This document shows positions 52,763-62,575 of a stretch of 64,000 bases of DNA, one piece after another. Within the stretch, counting starts at the first letter, position 1; the number at the start of each line of letters is the position of its first letter. The stretch comes from Desulfurobacterium pacificum (GTDB lineage Bacteria > Aquificota > Aquificia > Desulfurobacteriales > Desulfurobacteriaceae), in the NCBI RefSeq assembly GCF_900182835.1, contig NZ_FXUB01000001.1, positions 1 through 64,000 on the forward strand. The letters are read 5' to 3'. A model generated the notes under the pieces. The model worked only from the letters and a program-made list of their open reading frames with translations, had not been told where the DNA came from and did not search any database. The position numbers and the translations under genes were made by a program.

Positions 52763-54046
52763 TTGAAAGTATTAAGATTGGATTATGTAAACCCTTATCA
52801 AGTTTTCCTTTTCTTGCGTTCTTGCGGTTATCCTGTCCACCTGTTTTTAGATTCGGCTTTTGTGAATGAAAAAACGGGAAGGTTTTCCTTTATTGCTATC
52901 GGTAAAGAGGAAGAGTTAGTTCTTAAAAGTGATGTTGGGGCGTTTGAAAAACTAAGAGCGTTTGTTTCTAAATTGAGGGAAAAGTACATTATTCCTGAGC
53001 TTCCTTTTGGCGTTTTTGGTTTTATCTCCTACGATGCCAACGTTTTTATAGAGCCTTCTGTTAAATCTGGGCAGGTTGATGATATTGGTTATCCTGACGT
53101 TTATTTCTTTTTACCGGAGACGCTGTTTATTTTTGATAACGTAGAGAAGAAAGCCTGGTGTATTACTTTTTCAAAGCTTTTAGAAATTGGTTTGATTTCA
53201 AAGCCTGAAGGAACGTTCAGCGCTAAAGTTTCTAACTTTAACATGACAAAAGAGTATTTCGTTTCGGCTGTGGAGAAAATCAAAGGTTACATAGCTGCTG
53301 GGGATACTTTTCAGGTTAACTTTTCTCAGAGGATTGACGTTGATTTTGAGGGGGATTTTTTGACTCTTTACCACGTTCTCAGAAGTATTAATCCTTCGCC
53401 ATTTTCATTCTTTCTGGACCTTGGGGATATTAAGGCTGTTTCCTGTTCACCAGAAAGGCTTGTGTTGAAGAAGGAAAATTTTGTTGAAACGAGACCTATA
53501 GCTGGAACGAGACCGAGGGGAAGAAGTAAGGAAGAGGAGGAAAAATTACAGAAGGAACTGCTTTTGTCAGAAAAGGAAAGAGCGGAACACATTATGCTTG
53601 TTGACCTTGAAAGAAACGATTTGGGCAGGGTTTGTAAGTACGGGACGGTAGAGGTGGATGAGCTTATGGTTTTAGAGAAATATTCTCACGTTATTCATAT
53701 AGTCTCAAACGTTAAAGGGGAGTTGAAAGAAGGAGTTGACGAGGTTGACGTTATAAAGGCGATGTTTCCTGGTGGAACGATTACTGGCGCTCCAAAGGTG
53801 AGAACTATGGAGATAATAGCGGAGCTTGAACCTACAAAGAGGGCTTTATATACCGGTTCTGTCGGTTATATAGGGTTTAACGGAGTTATGGATTTTAATA
53901 TTGTTATAAGGACGCTGCTTTTTAATGGGGGACGGGGATTTTTGCAGGTAGGCGCTGGAATTGTTTGGGATTCAGACCCTGTTAAAGAATATGAAGAAAC
54001 TCTTCACAAAGGTGAAGCCCTTTTAAAGGCGCTTTCTTCATTTTAG
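52763..54046 (+). CDS. Chorismate-utilising enzyme, PabB/TrpE family
   Basis: The 427-residue protein is component I of aminodeoxychorismate synthase or anthranilate synthase. Motifs: [43 protein letters not shown] and [13 protein letters not shown]. Length favours PabB, but the active loop reads PIAGT as in TrpE rather than the PIKGT of E. coli PabB, whose lysine forms a covalent intermediate. Some PabB proteins lack that lysine, so the two cannot be separated. I chose TTG 52763 with CGGAG seven bases upstream. Confidence 0.82.
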   Translation: MKVLRLDYVNPYQVFLFLRSCGYPVHLFLDSAFVNEKTGRFSFIAIGKEEELVLKSDVGAFEKLRAFVSKLREKYIIPELPFGVFGFISYDANVFIEPSVKSGQVDDIGYPDVYFFLPETLFIFDNVEKKAWCITFSKLLEIGLISKPEGTFSAKVSNFNMTKEYFVSAVEKIKGYIAAGDTFQVNFSQRIDVDFEGDFLTLYHVLRSINPSPFSFFLDLGDIKAVSCSPERLVLKKENFVETRPIAGTRPRGRSKEEEEKLQKELLLSEKERAEHIMLVDLERNDLGRVCKYGTVEVDELMVLEKYSHVIHIVSNVKGELKEGVDEVDVIKAMFPGGTITGAPKVRTMEIIAELEPTKRALYTGSVGYIGFNGVMDFNIVIRTLLFNGGRGFLQVGAGIVWDSDPVKEYEETLHKGEALLKALSSF

Positions 54047-54994
54047 GATTCTCCTTCCTAAGATGTCGTGCAGGTGAAGTATACCTTTTACGTTGCCTTC
54101 TTTGTCAACCACAGGTAAAACGGTAATTTTATGTTTTTCCATCTTTTCTATCGCTTTTTCTGCAAAGATATCTTCTTCTATTGTTTTTGGGTTTTTGGTC
54201 ATTATCCCTTCAGCTTTAGTTTCAAAATTAACGCCTTTTTCCATTGCTCTTCTTAAGTCTCCATCGGTTATTATCCCAACTAATTTTCCTCCGTCCATTA
54301 CTAAAGTTGAACCTAACTTCTTTGAGGACATTTCAAGAATAACTTCTTTTAAAGGTGTTTGTGGCGAAACGACAGGTATTTCTTTTCCTGTTCGCATTAT
54401 ATCTTTTACTTTTGAAAGTCTTATGCCCAACTTTCCGCCTGGATGAAACTTAGCAAAATCTTCGCTTTTGAATCCTTTAAGTTTCATTAAGACTACTGCC
54501 AACGCATCTCCTAAGGCTAACGTTACTGTAGTTGAAGTTGTTGGAGCTAAGTTTAAGGGGCAAACTTCTCTGTCAACGTGAAGGAGTAGCGTAACGTCTG
54601 AAAGTTTCGCTAACGAAGAATTAGGGTTGTTGGTTATTGCAATTACCGGAATTCCAAAGCTTTTTATGACTGGAATTATGTTAAGTAGTTCGGCAGTTTC
54701 TCCGCTGTTTGAAACAGCTATTACGGTGTCGTCCCCTTTTAGCATTCCTAAATCGCCGTGTGCTGCATCGCCGGGATGGAGGAAGAAAGCTGGAGTACCT
54801 GTGCTTGAAAGGGTAGCTGCTATCTTCTTACAGATAAGACCGGATTTTCCTACGCCTGTTAAGACTACTCTACCTTTTGTGTTGAGGAGGATTTTTACCG
54901 CTTTTTCAAAGTTTTCGTCTAACTTTTCTGCAAGTTTATTTAAAGCTGTTGCTTCTTCATTTAAGACTCTTCTTGCTTCCTTTAGTATCTCCAT
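54038..54994 (-). CDS. kdsD: Arabinose-5-phosphate isomerase (KpsF/KdsD)
   Basis: The enzyme converts ribulose 5-phosphate to arabinose 5-phosphate for Kdo and LPS. The 318 residues comprise a SIS domain (about 35-170; LTGVGKSGLI, SSTGTPAFFLHPGDAAHGDLG shortened here to STGTPAFFLHPGDAAHGD) and two CBS domains (about 205-318). It starts at ATG 54994 after AGGAGG and overlaps the M48 gene by 38 bases. It converges with the chorismate gene by 9 bases. Confidence 0.93.
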   Translation of the reverse strand: MEILKEARRVLNEEATALNKLAEKLDENFEKAVKILLNTKGRVVLTGVGKSGLICKKIAATLSSTGTPAFFLHPGDAAHGDLGMLKGDDTVIAVSNSGETAELLNIIPVIKSFGIPVIAITNNPNSSLAKLSDVTLLLHVDREVCPLNLAPTTSTTVTLALGDALAVVLMKLKGFKSEDFAKFHPGGKLGIRLSKVKDIMRTGKEIPVVSPQTPLKEVILEMSSKKLGSTLVMDGGKLVGIITDGDLRRAMEKGVNFETKAEGIMTKNPKTIEEDIFAEKAIEKMEKHKITVLPVVDKEGNVKGILHLHDILGRRILK

Positions 54995-55799
54995 TAAGCC
55001 TCCTGAGGACTATCTCTCTGTATCTATCTTCGTTGAAGGGATTTGTGAGCCAACTTTTAGGGAACGTGGAAATAAGTCTGTTTAACCTTTCTATCCTCTC
55101 TCTGTTTGTTGGATGGTCCATAAATAGTTCTGTAATGCCGTTAGGCTTGAACTTCATTAGGGAGTCAAGGAGTTTTATCGTTTCTACCGATGCAACTGGG
55201 TTCCAGCCTGCCTTTCCGGTGAAGTAAGCGCCCATGGCATCCGCTTCAAACTCTTCTTTACGGCTGTAGCCTGCTACTACTATTCGGTAGAGAACGTTTA
55301 ATATTTCTTTTTCTGCCACTGTTGGCTGGTGTTCCCTGAATGCGAGGGAGAGCAAAAGGTTTATACCGTAGATGAGTTGAAGCCTCCTTATTGCATGTCT
55401 GCCTACGATGTGACCTACTTCGTGTCCTAAAACGAAGGCTAATTCCGCTTCGTTATCAAGGTGCTTTAAAAGTCCTGTATATATGTAGACCCAGCCTCCT
55501 GGTAAGGAAAAAGCGTTAAGTTCATCGGATTCTATAACTTTAAAGTGGTATGTTATATCGTGACGTCCGCAGACGGCTACTATTTTTTGACCTACTTCTT
55601 GAACGTAACGGTTGATTACAGGGTCTTTACAGAGTTTAGCCTTCCTTTCTATTTCTGCGGCAGCCTGTCTACCTATTGCTACTTCTTGAGAAGTTGGGAT
55701 AAAAATAAAGGACTCTTCACCGAACGGAGACGTGCGAACGACACCACAGGCTGATATAAAAAGGGCAATTACCGTAATCAGGGTATAAATTTTCTTCAT
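54957..55799 (-). CDS. M48-family metalloprotease lipoprotein
   Basis: The 280-residue protein has a lipoprotein signal ending ISAC (Cys18), then an M48 domain with the zinc motif GHEVGHIVGRH near residue 125 and the third-ligand region EFEADAMG. It resembles BepA/LoiP-type periplasmic proteases that monitor outer-membrane assembly. No TPR repeats are present. It starts at ATG 55799, divergent from rpoN across 32 bases. Confidence 0.9.
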   Translation of the reverse strand: MKKIYTLITVIALFISACGVVRTSPFGEESFIFIPTSQEVAIGRQAAAEIERKAKLCKDPVINRYVQEVGQKIVAVCGRHDITYHFKVIESDELNAFSLPGGWVYIYTGLLKHLDNEAELAFVLGHEVGHIVGRHAIRRLQLIYGINLLLSLAFREHQPTVAEKEILNVLYRIVVAGYSRKEEFEADAMGAYFTGKAGWNPVASVETIKLLDSLMKFKPNGITELFMDHPTNRERIERLNRLISTFPKSWLTNPFNEDRYREIVLRRLNGDTKGSKKSLK

Positions 55800-55831
55800 A
55801 GCAGTGAAATTCTACCAACAGCAGAGGAGCA

Positions 55832-57109
55832 ATGGAACAGGGTTTAAATCAGAATTTAGAGCTATCTCTGCAGCTGAAGCTCACGCCTGGGCTTTACCTG
55901 CAGTTGGAGCTTTTGCAACTTCCGATACTGAAGCTTGAAGAGGTTATAAAGAACGAGTTGGAAGAAAATCCTTTTCTTGAAGTTGAAGAGGAAGAAAAAG
56001 AGGTTAACGCTGAACCTATTCCCGACTTTATTTTTGAGGGAGGGAACGTTTTTGTCAGCGATGAGGAGGTGGAGCAGCCGATACCGGATAGGAAATCTTT
56101 AAGGGATATTCTGCTTCAGCAGGCAAGGTGGGACTTAACTGAAAAAGAGTTTAAGGTTGCAGAATTTATTGTGGATAACCTGGAGTATAGAGGCTTTCTA
56201 ACGTTAAAGGAGGAGGAAATTGCTGATAAGTTGGGCGTTCCTGTTTCTCTCGTTAGGAAAGTAAGAGAGTTTGTGAAGAGTTTAACGCCTGTTGGGTGTG
56301 CCTCTTATACGGTTAAAGAAGCCTTTGAAGCGCAATTGAAAGAGTTGGGCGCTTCGGATAAATATGTAAAAGCTGTTGATTACCTTGATGTTCTGGCGAA
56401 ATCGCGAGAAGAGTTTAGAGAAAAAAGTGGGCTGTCGGAAGATGAATTAGAGGAATTTCTGTCTTTTTTAAGGCGCCTTGACGCGGAACCGGGCAATATG
56501 GGAGATTTTAATCCTGTTATTTCTCCTGATGCTAAGGTTTACCTACTGAAAGGAAAAGTAATTGTTGAAATTACAGAACCGCCAACCTTTAAGCTGCGAG
56601 TTAATCCTTTTTACTTAAAGTATGCAGATAATAAAGAGCTAAAGAAGTACGTTAACGAGAAGTATCAAAGGGCGCTGTTTATCTATAAAGCCATTCAGCA
56701 GCGGAAGGAAACGTTAAGGAAGATAGTGGAATGCGTTTTTAATGAGCAGATAGAGTTTTTGAAGGACGGTAAAACGGTAAAACCTTTAAATTACAGGCAG
56801 ATAGCTGAAATGACTGGTATGCATGAATCAACAGTGAGCAGGGCTGTTAAGGATAAGTTCGTAGAGACGCCGTTTGGCGTTTATCCGTTAAAGTTTTTCT
56901 TTAAAAAGAGCGTTTCTGGAACGTCTGTTGATGCTGTAAAGGAAAAAATCAGAGAAATAATAGATAAGGAGGATAAGAGAAGACCTCTTAGCGATAGTAA
57001 GATAGCTGAAGAGTTAAAGCGTTTGGGCATAAAGATTGCCAGGCGAACTGTTGCCAAGTATAGAGAAGAGATGGGTATTCCTGGGGCTTTTGAGAGGAGG
57101 AAGCGGTGA
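55832..57109 (+). CDS. rpoN: RNA polymerase sigma-54 factor
   Basis: Sigma-54 directs transcription at -24/-12 promoters with enhancer-binding activators. The 425-residue protein has the Gln/Leu-rich region I (QNLELSLQLKLTPGLYLQLELL), an acidic region II, the core-binding domain (about 85-250), a helix-turn-helix (YRQIAEMTGMHESTVSRAVK) and the RpoN box ARRTVAKYRE near residue 408. Its TGA overlaps the glnE GTG. No HPF or PTS genes follow, unlike in proteobacteria. Confidence 0.95.
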   Translation: MEQGLNQNLELSLQLKLTPGLYLQLELLQLPILKLEEVIKNELEENPFLEVEEEEKEVNAEPIPDFIFEGGNVFVSDEEVEQPIPDRKSLRDILLQQARWDLTEKEFKVAEFIVDNLEYRGFLTLKEEEIADKLGVPVSLVRKVREFVKSLTPVGCASYTVKEAFEAQLKELGASDKYVKAVDYLDVLAKSREEFREKSGLSEDELEEFLSFLRRLDAEPGNMGDFNPVISPDAKVYLLKGKVIVEITEPPTFKLRVNPFYLKYADNKELKKYVNEKYQRALFIYKAIQQRKETLRKIVECVFNEQIEFLKDGKTVKPLNYRQIAEMTGMHESTVSRAVKDKFVETPFGVYPLKFFFKKSVSGTSVDAVKEKIREIIDKEDKRRPLSDSKIAEELKRLGIKIARRTVAKYREEMGIPGAFERRKR

Positions 57110-59787
57110 ATTTTCTTTTGGAAAGTTTGAAGAGAAATTTGGGAGAGGGCTGGGAAGGAATACTTTCATTTGTGGAAAGAGAGACTCTTCCTTCAAAAAG
57201 AAGAGCTTTACTTTTTGTTGAGAAGTTGGCTAATAGGTTGGGCAGTGAAGAGTTTGAGGAGTTGGGGGAGGATTTTGTTAAAGATGTAGTAAAGTTGGCT
57301 TCCTATTCTCAGTTTTTGGGAGACTTTATAGTAAGGCATCCTGAACTTTTAAAGGATTTAAAAGAGGTTTACAGAAAAAAATTTCTGTCTTTGGATTTCT
57401 CGTTTCATAAGAAGGATTTTAAGAGTGAGAAAGAGTTTCTGAACGCACTTAGGATTCATAAGCATTTTCATATGTGCAGAATTGTTTTGAGGGATATTCT
57501 TTCTCTTGCGCCTTTTGAGGAGCTTGTAAGGGACGTTACTATAGTTCACGATGTTGTAGTTAAAGAAGCTTATCTTTACGCTTTGAACGAGCTTGTTAAA
57601 CGTTACGGTGAGCCTTCATGCGGTTTTGTCGCTGTTGCCATGGGTAAAGCAGCCGGTTTTGAGCTTAATTACTCTTCCGACCTTGACCTTATCTACGTTT
57701 ACTATACAAGGAGGGGAGAAACTAAGGGAGGGACTTTAGGGAAACTTCAGAATCACGATTTCTTTACGTTGCTTTCTAACAGGATAACAGAAATCCTTTC
57801 AAAGCAGACAGAAGAAGGAGTTTGTGCGGTTGTTGATACGAGATTGAGACCTAACGGAACGATGGGTCCTGCCTGTAATGACATTGAAGCCCTTGAGCAG
57901 TATTACACTGCCGTTGCAAGACCTTGGGAGCGTTTTGCTCTGCTTAAATCACGCCCGGCGGCTGGAGATTTAAAAGAAACGGGAGTAGAGTTCGTTAAGC
58001 TTGCAAAAGCTTTTGTTTTCCGAAAGTACGTTGATTTAACGCTTATAGAGGAAGTTCTCAGACTTAAAGAGAAAATAAAGGCGAAAGTAAGGAAAAAGGG
58101 AGAGAAAATTGACCTTAAGCTTGGAGAAGGAGGAATAAGAGAGGTAGAGTTTATCGTTCAGGCGTTTCAGTTGATATACGGAGGGAAATATCCATTTATA
58201 AGGGCAAAGCACACGTTGACTGCTTTGAGGAGGTTGAGGAGGTGGGGATTTTTAAGGGAAAGTGAATATAGAGATTTAAGAGATGCTTACCTATTTTTAA
58301 GGAGATGTGAGCATATGCTTCAAATTACTTATTTCCGCCAGACCCAAACGTTTCATCCTGAAAGTGAGGAAGCTGAAGAGTTAGCTGTAAAAATGGGATT
58401 TCCTTCACGGGAAAAGTTTTTAAGCGTTTTAAAGAATTATATGGAAAGGGTTAACTATTATTTTAATAGGTTTTTCCCGACTGGAGACAATAAACCGCTT
58501 TCTTCTGTTGATGTTGAAGAGTTAAAGAAAATGGGATTTAGAGAGCCTGAAGAAGTAAAGAGGTTTATTGACGTTTTGCTTCATTCCCGATTCCTTTCTC
58601 CTTCAGAGATAAATCGTCTTGACGTTATGGGAAAGAGATTTTTGGAGTTTCTCTATGAAGCACCTAATTCCAAGAACGCTATGAAGAATTTAATTTCTTT
58701 TCTTGAAAGGGAAGAAGGACGCGTTTTCTTCTTTTCAATTTTGACTGAAATTCACGCTTTGAAAATTCTTTTCTTTTTACTATCAACAAAAGAGTTTTTT
58801 ATAAAGCGTTTTAGAGAGACTCCAGAAATCGTTGATTTTATGTTTGAACCTGCTTTTATAGAAAATGGCGTTTTAAAAGAGAGAATTGGAGATTGTGTTG
58901 GAAAGTTGTCTTCTAACCTTCTCTTTTTGAAAAATCTGTTTGAAGTGGTGGCTGTTGTTAGGTATTACCTGAAAAGGACAGAAATTGAAGAGTTTTTATT
59001 GGAGTTTACCGAAGTTGCGGATTACTGTATTGATAGGATTTATGATGGAGTGGGAGGGGATTTTTCTCTTGCTTCTGTAGGGAAACACGGCAGTAGGGAA
59101 ATGAACGTAGGTTCAGATATAGACTTGCTTTTCTTTACAGACTCTTTAGAGAATAGAGAGAAAGAAACAGAGAAAGCATTGAAGTTAATTGGAGAGCTTG
59201 AATCTTTAGGGTATGAAGTTGATACGAGGTTGCGTCCTTTCGGTGAAAAGGGTGATTTGATTTTTACAGTTGACTACTTTGAGAGATACACTAAAGAAGT
59301 TGCAAGATTGTGGGAAAAGCTTGCTTTCACGAGATTTAGATTTTTGAATGGAAGGATAAAAGGAGAAGTTGAAAAAGTTGTAGAGGAGTTTCTCTTTTCT
59401 GAGCCTTTTACTCTTGAGATTTTGGAAGGGATTACCTCAATGAGAAAGCGTCTTGAATCTGAATTGGGGAAAGGGAAAAACGATATTAAGTACGGTAGAG
59501 GAGGGATTGTAGACCTTGAGTTTGTTTCTTATACGTATCAGCTGTTTCTTAAAGAAAAGATAGGTAATACGTTTGCCGTGCTTAAAAGGCTTGCTGAGGA
59601 AAGAGCTGATTTTTCTGAAGGAGTAGAACTTTACAGGGAGTTAAGGAAGGCGGAATTTGAAAAAAGAGTGTTTGGAGAGTTCATTGAATACGGTGATAAA
59701 ATTGCTTCGCTTAAAGAGAGAGCGAGAAAATTTTACGAAGGTTTTGTGGAATGGGTAAGAGAGAGGATTTCAACGAATATCTCGTAA
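57106..59787 (+). CDS. glnE: Glutamine synthetase adenylyltransferase / deadenylylase
   Basis: GlnE adds and removes AMP on glutamine synthetase in response to PII. The 893-residue protein has two nucleotidyltransferase domains: the N-terminal with YSSDLDLIYVYY near 190 and TRLRPNGTMGP, the C-terminal with VGSDIDLLFF near 670 and TRLRPFGEKG, each followed by a helical regulatory region with EGGIREVEF or GRGGIVDLEF. It starts at GTG 57106, overlapping rpoN, so nitrogen control genes are coupled. Confidence 0.92.
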   Translation: MNFLLESLKRNLGEGWEGILSFVERETLPSKRRALLFVEKLANRLGSEEFEELGEDFVKDVVKLASYSQFLGDFIVRHPELLKDLKEVYRKKFLSLDFSFHKKDFKSEKEFLNALRIHKHFHMCRIVLRDILSLAPFEELVRDVTIVHDVVVKEAYLYALNELVKRYGEPSCGFVAVAMGKAAGFELNYSSDLDLIYVYYTRRGETKGGTLGKLQNHDFFTLLSNRITEILSKQTEEGVCAVVDTRLRPNGTMGPACNDIEALEQYYTAVARPWERFALLKSRPAAGDLKETGVEFVKLAKAFVFRKYVDLTLIEEVLRLKEKIKAKVRKKGEKIDLKLGEGGIREVEFIVQAFQLIYGGKYPFIRAKHTLTALRRLRRWGFLRESEYRDLRDAYLFLRRCEHMLQITYFRQTQTFHPESEEAEELAVKMGFPSREKFLSVLKNYMERVNYYFNRFFPTGDNKPLSSVDVEELKKMGFREPEEVKRFIDVLLHSRFLSPSEINRLDVMGKRFLEFLYEAPNSKNAMKNLISFLEREEGRVFFFSILTEIHALKILFFLLSTKEFFIKRFRETPEIVDFMFEPAFIENGVLKERIGDCVGKLSSNLLFLKNLFEVVAVVRYYLKRTEIEEFLLEFTEVADYCIDRIYDGVGGDFSLASVGKHGSREMNVGSDIDLLFFTDSLENREKETEKALKLIGELESLGYEVDTRLRPFGEKGDLIFTVDYFERYTKEVARLWEKLAFTRFRFLNGRIKGEVEKVVEEFLFSEPFTLEILEGITSMRKRLESELGKGKNDIKYGRGGIVDLEFVSYTYQLFLKEKIGNTFAVLKRLAEERADFSEGVELYRELRKAEFEKRVFGEFIEYGDKIASLKERARKFYEGFVEWVRERISTNIS

Positions 59788-60377
59788 ATTTAAAAGATAC
59801 TGTTGAAGCTGCATTTCCTGGAAGGTTTATCTTTAAAGGTGTTAACGATAGACAGATAGTGCAAGAATGGTTTGACCTTGAAATTCCGAATCATCTTGTT
59901 CCGCTTATTTTGAGTGATTTAGATGATGAAGGTAGGTTGCCGAGGATTTTTTCATTTTCGGACGTTAATGAGGAAGTTAAAGAAGGTTATAAAAGGTATT
60001 CAAAAAAGGAAGCAACAGAGGCTGCAGGAAGAATAAAGGAAGAGACTATTCCCTACAAGAGGATAGAAAGTCTTGCAAAAATCCTCCGCTCCATCCTCTT
60101 AGAAGCTGGAATAAGAAAGTACAAACTAATAAAAGAGTTAGAAAAACTAAAGGAAAGCGAAAATTTAGTGCTGATTGAGGAAAAACTTTCGGAAATGGAA
60201 GAAGCTTTTTATCAGTTGCTTTCTGAAAAATATCCTGAATGTAAAAAAATCGCCGAAAAGAAAGTTTCTCCTTACAAATTTTACTGGCATCCGAAAATTT
60301 ACGAGATTACCTTAAAAGCGGTGGAAATGAAATGTCTGAAAGAAAAGTTCAAAGTTCCAGATTTCACGATTCTCTGA
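59751..60377 (+). CDS. Hypothetical protein after glnE
   Basis: The 208-residue protein is largely helical and charged, with no motif I know. It overlaps glnE by 37 bases and the following kinase-like gene by 46, so it is part of that operon. The start at 59751 has only a weak ribosome-binding site. Function unknown. Confidence 0.55.
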   Translation: MGKREDFNEYLVNLKDTVEAAFPGRFIFKGVNDRQIVQEWFDLEIPNHLVPLILSDLDDEGRLPRIFSFSDVNEEVKEGYKRYSKKEATEAAGRIKEETIPYKRIESLAKILRSILLEAGIRKYKLIKELEKLKESENLVLIEEKLSEMEEAFYQLLSEKYPECKKIAEKKVSPYKFYWHPKIYEITLKAVEMKCLKEKFKVPDFTIL

Positions 60378-61033
60378 ATTATTTCCTTGACTATCCTCTT
60401 GGTCGTAGAGAGGTTGTAGAGAGAAGGCTTGGAAAATTAGAAGAAGTGGGCGTAACTTTAATTTCTGTAGTTGCGAAAGGTTATAGAGGCGTTGTGTTCA
60501 AGGGAAAAACTTCAGACGGCAGTTTAGTGGCTATAAAGTTTAAAAGGTCAGATACGGTTAAGAACGTTATAGAAAAGGAATTACAATTCCTTGAATTTTT
60601 AGACGCTTTTAGCAAGAAAGTAAACATTCCCAATCCTGCTCCAAAGGTTTTAGCTGCCGATAAAGATTTTATCGTAATGGAGTTTATAGAAGGTGAAAAA
60701 ATTGTAGACTTGCAGGGTGAAAGATTAAAAGAAGCGCTCTTATCGACTGTTGATAGCTGTTACTTTTTGGATTTAGCCAGAGTTCAGCATAACGAGATAA
60801 AAGGTGGAAAACACCTTATTTTTAGCGGTCAGCATGTGAAAATTATAGACTTTGAAAGTGCTAATTTTTCTAAAAAAACGAGAAACCTTTTCCAGTTTGT
60901 GGGTTATTACTTGGTCGGTAAAAAGCTTTTACCTAATCTTAATTTGAAAGAAATTTTAGCTTTACTACAAAACTATAAAAAAGACCCGGAAAAAACTGTT
61001 GAAACTCTTAAAAATTACCTAAAAACCGCTTAA
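60332..61033 (+). CDS. COG2112-like predicted protein kinase
   Basis: The 233-residue protein has a small kinase-like fold: [22 protein letters not shown] (shortened: [10 protein letters not shown]) with the VAIK lysine near residue 68, an Ile/Met hinge IVMEFIEGE, and [10 protein letters not shown] as the DFG-equivalent. The catalytic loop reads [11 protein letters not shown] rather than HRD, as in archaeal-type COG2112 kinases. The substrate is unknown. It converges with lpxD, overlapping by 26 bases. Confidence 0.7.
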   Translation: MSERKVQSSRFHDSLNYFLDYPLGRREVVERRLGKLEEVGVTLISVVAKGYRGVVFKGKTSDGSLVAIKFKRSDTVKNVIEKELQFLEFLDAFSKKVNIPNPAPKVLAADKDFIVMEFIEGEKIVDLQGERLKEALLSTVDSCYFLDLARVQHNEIKGGKHLIFSGQHVKIIDFESANFSKKTRNLFQFVGYYLVGKKLLPNLNLKEILALLQNYKKDPEKTVETLKNYLKTA

Positions 61034-62012
61034 TCTTCTCGTAGATTTCTGGTAATCTATCCACCAATGCCTGAATTTTTCTCCACTCTCTGTAAGGTTT
61101 TACGGGGAATCCTGCGTAAACTCCCGGTTCTTTTATGCTTTTTGTGACGCCTGACTTCGCTCCTACTGTAACGTTACTTGCTATTTCAATGTGTCCGGCA
61201 ACGCCTACTTTACCGGCTAACGTCACGAAATCTCCTATTTTCGTGCTGCCAGAGATTCCTACCTGGGAAACGATGAAGCAATACTTTCCGATTTTTACGT
61301 TGTGACCTATTTGAACTAAGTTATCTATTTTTGTTCCTTCCCCTATTACAGTATCTCCTATCGTCCCTCTATCTATTGTAGTATTTGCACCGATTTCAAC
61401 AAAATCCTCTATTACCACTCCTCCGGTTTGAGGAACTTTAAAAACTTTCATCTCTTTTTTGCTAAAAGCGTATCCGAACCCATCAGAACCTACTACGCTT
61501 CCGGCGTGTATTCTTACCCAGTTTCCTATTTTGACGTTGTGGTAGATAACGACGTTTGGAAAGATGACAGAGTTATCTCCCACCTTGCTGTTTTTTCCTA
61601 TATAGACGCCGGGGAATAGAATGACGTTGTCGCCTATTACTGCGTTTTCTTCAATGACGACGTTGTCACCTATGTAACAGTTGTTTCCCACTTTGGCAGA
61701 TGCTGAAATTGTAGCTTTAGGAGAGATGTGTGGTGAAGGTAAATCTTCCGGGTAAAAGATTGAAAGCGCTTTAGCAAAAGCCACGTAAGGTTCTTCGCAG
61801 ATTAATTGGGTGATTTCCAGCCCTTTAATGGGTTTTTCAACTATTATTGCTGAAGCTTTAGTCTTTTCTAAGTATTTTTTGTACTTGGGGTTAGTGAGGA
61901 AGGTAAGGTCACCTTCCTCAGCGTTTTGAATTTCGGATATGCTATTAATTTCTACATTTTCGTTGCCTAAAAGTTGACAGCCTAAGATTTGTGCTAACTC
62001 TTTTGCCTTCAC
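61008..62012 (-). CDS. lpxD: UDP-3-O-acylglucosamine N-acyltransferase
   Basis: LpxD adds the N-linked acyl chain in lipid A synthesis. The 334-residue protein has an N-terminal uridine-binding domain (about 1-95) and a left-handed beta-helix of hexapeptide repeats (about 100-290; [12 protein letters not shown]). The catalytic histidine lies in [12 protein letters not shown] near residue 235. It starts at GTG 62012, sharing a base with the ompH stop. Confidence 0.95.
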   Translation of the reverse strand: MKAKELAQILGCQLLGNENVEINSISEIQNAEEGDLTFLTNPKYKKYLEKTKASAIIVEKPIKGLEITQLICEEPYVAFAKALSIFYPEDLPSPHISPKATISASAKVGNNCYIGDNVVIEENAVIGDNVILFPGVYIGKNSKVGDNSVIFPNVVIYHNVKIGNWVRIHAGSVVGSDGFGYAFSKKEMKVFKVPQTGGVVIEDFVEIGANTTIDRGTIGDTVIGEGTKIDNLVQIGHNVKIGKYCFIVSQVGISGSTKIGDFVTLAGKVGVAGHIEIASNVTVGAKSGVTKSIKEPGVYAGFPVKPYREWRKIQALVDRLPEIYEKIKRFLGNF

Positions 62013-62554
62013 TACTCTCCGCTCTCCTTATTATAGAGGTTGATTATTGTGTTTGTTAAATCGTACTTAGGGTCGGCGGAAATTATTCCGGCAGTCCTTT
62101 TGTCAACTATCATGGGTATTCCTTTCTCTTTGCGGTATTTCTGGATGAGTTTGACAACTTCTCCTAAAATCTCCTGGGTGTATTTGTTCTCAAGTTCTGC
62201 AATTTGTTCTTGAGCGTTTTGCTGTTCCTGTTGGTAGGCGAGGATTTTTTGCTGTAGGAGATTTTCCTTTTTCATTCTTGCCTGTTTGCTGAGAACGGGG
62301 CTTTTTAATTCCTGACGTAATTTTTTGATTTCGTCTCTGAGCTTTTGGAGTTTCTTGGAGAATTGCTGATATTTGGCGTTTATAACAGATTTTGCTTGTT
62401 TACCTTTGTTGGATTTGACTAAAATTTCCTGAAGGTCAACGTAGTAAACTGCGAACTGCTTAACCTGTTTTGTTGCTGCAGAAGAAGGTGTGAACGCTGC
62501 AGGAATACAGGTTATTAACGATGCTAACAGCGCTGTTGTAACAAGTTTTCTCAT
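62012..62554 (-). CDS. skp: Skp/OmpH-family periplasmic chaperone
   Basis: Skp carries unfolded outer-membrane proteins to BamA. The 180-residue protein has a signal peptide (about 1-27) and a long helical coiled coil (about 55-130) with the family's Gln/Lys-rich pattern ([17 protein letters not shown]), then a short beta tail. It lies between bamA and lpxD, the usual order. Start ATG 62554 has GGAG upstream. Confidence 0.92.
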   Translation of the reverse strand: MRKLVTTALLASLITCIPAAFTPSSAATKQVKQFAVYYVDLQEILVKSNKGKQAKSVINAKYQQFSKKLQKLRDEIKKLRQELKSPVLSKQARMKKENLLQQKILAYQQEQQNAQEQIAELENKYTQEILGEVVKLIQKYRKEKGIPMIVDKRTAGIISADPKYDLTNTIINLYNKESGE

Positions 62555-62575
62555 AATTTACTCCTCCATCTATGT

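Noticed and set aside
54627-55085. 152-codon plus-strand frame
   Set aside because: Antisense to kdsD and the M48 gene, with no recognisable domain.
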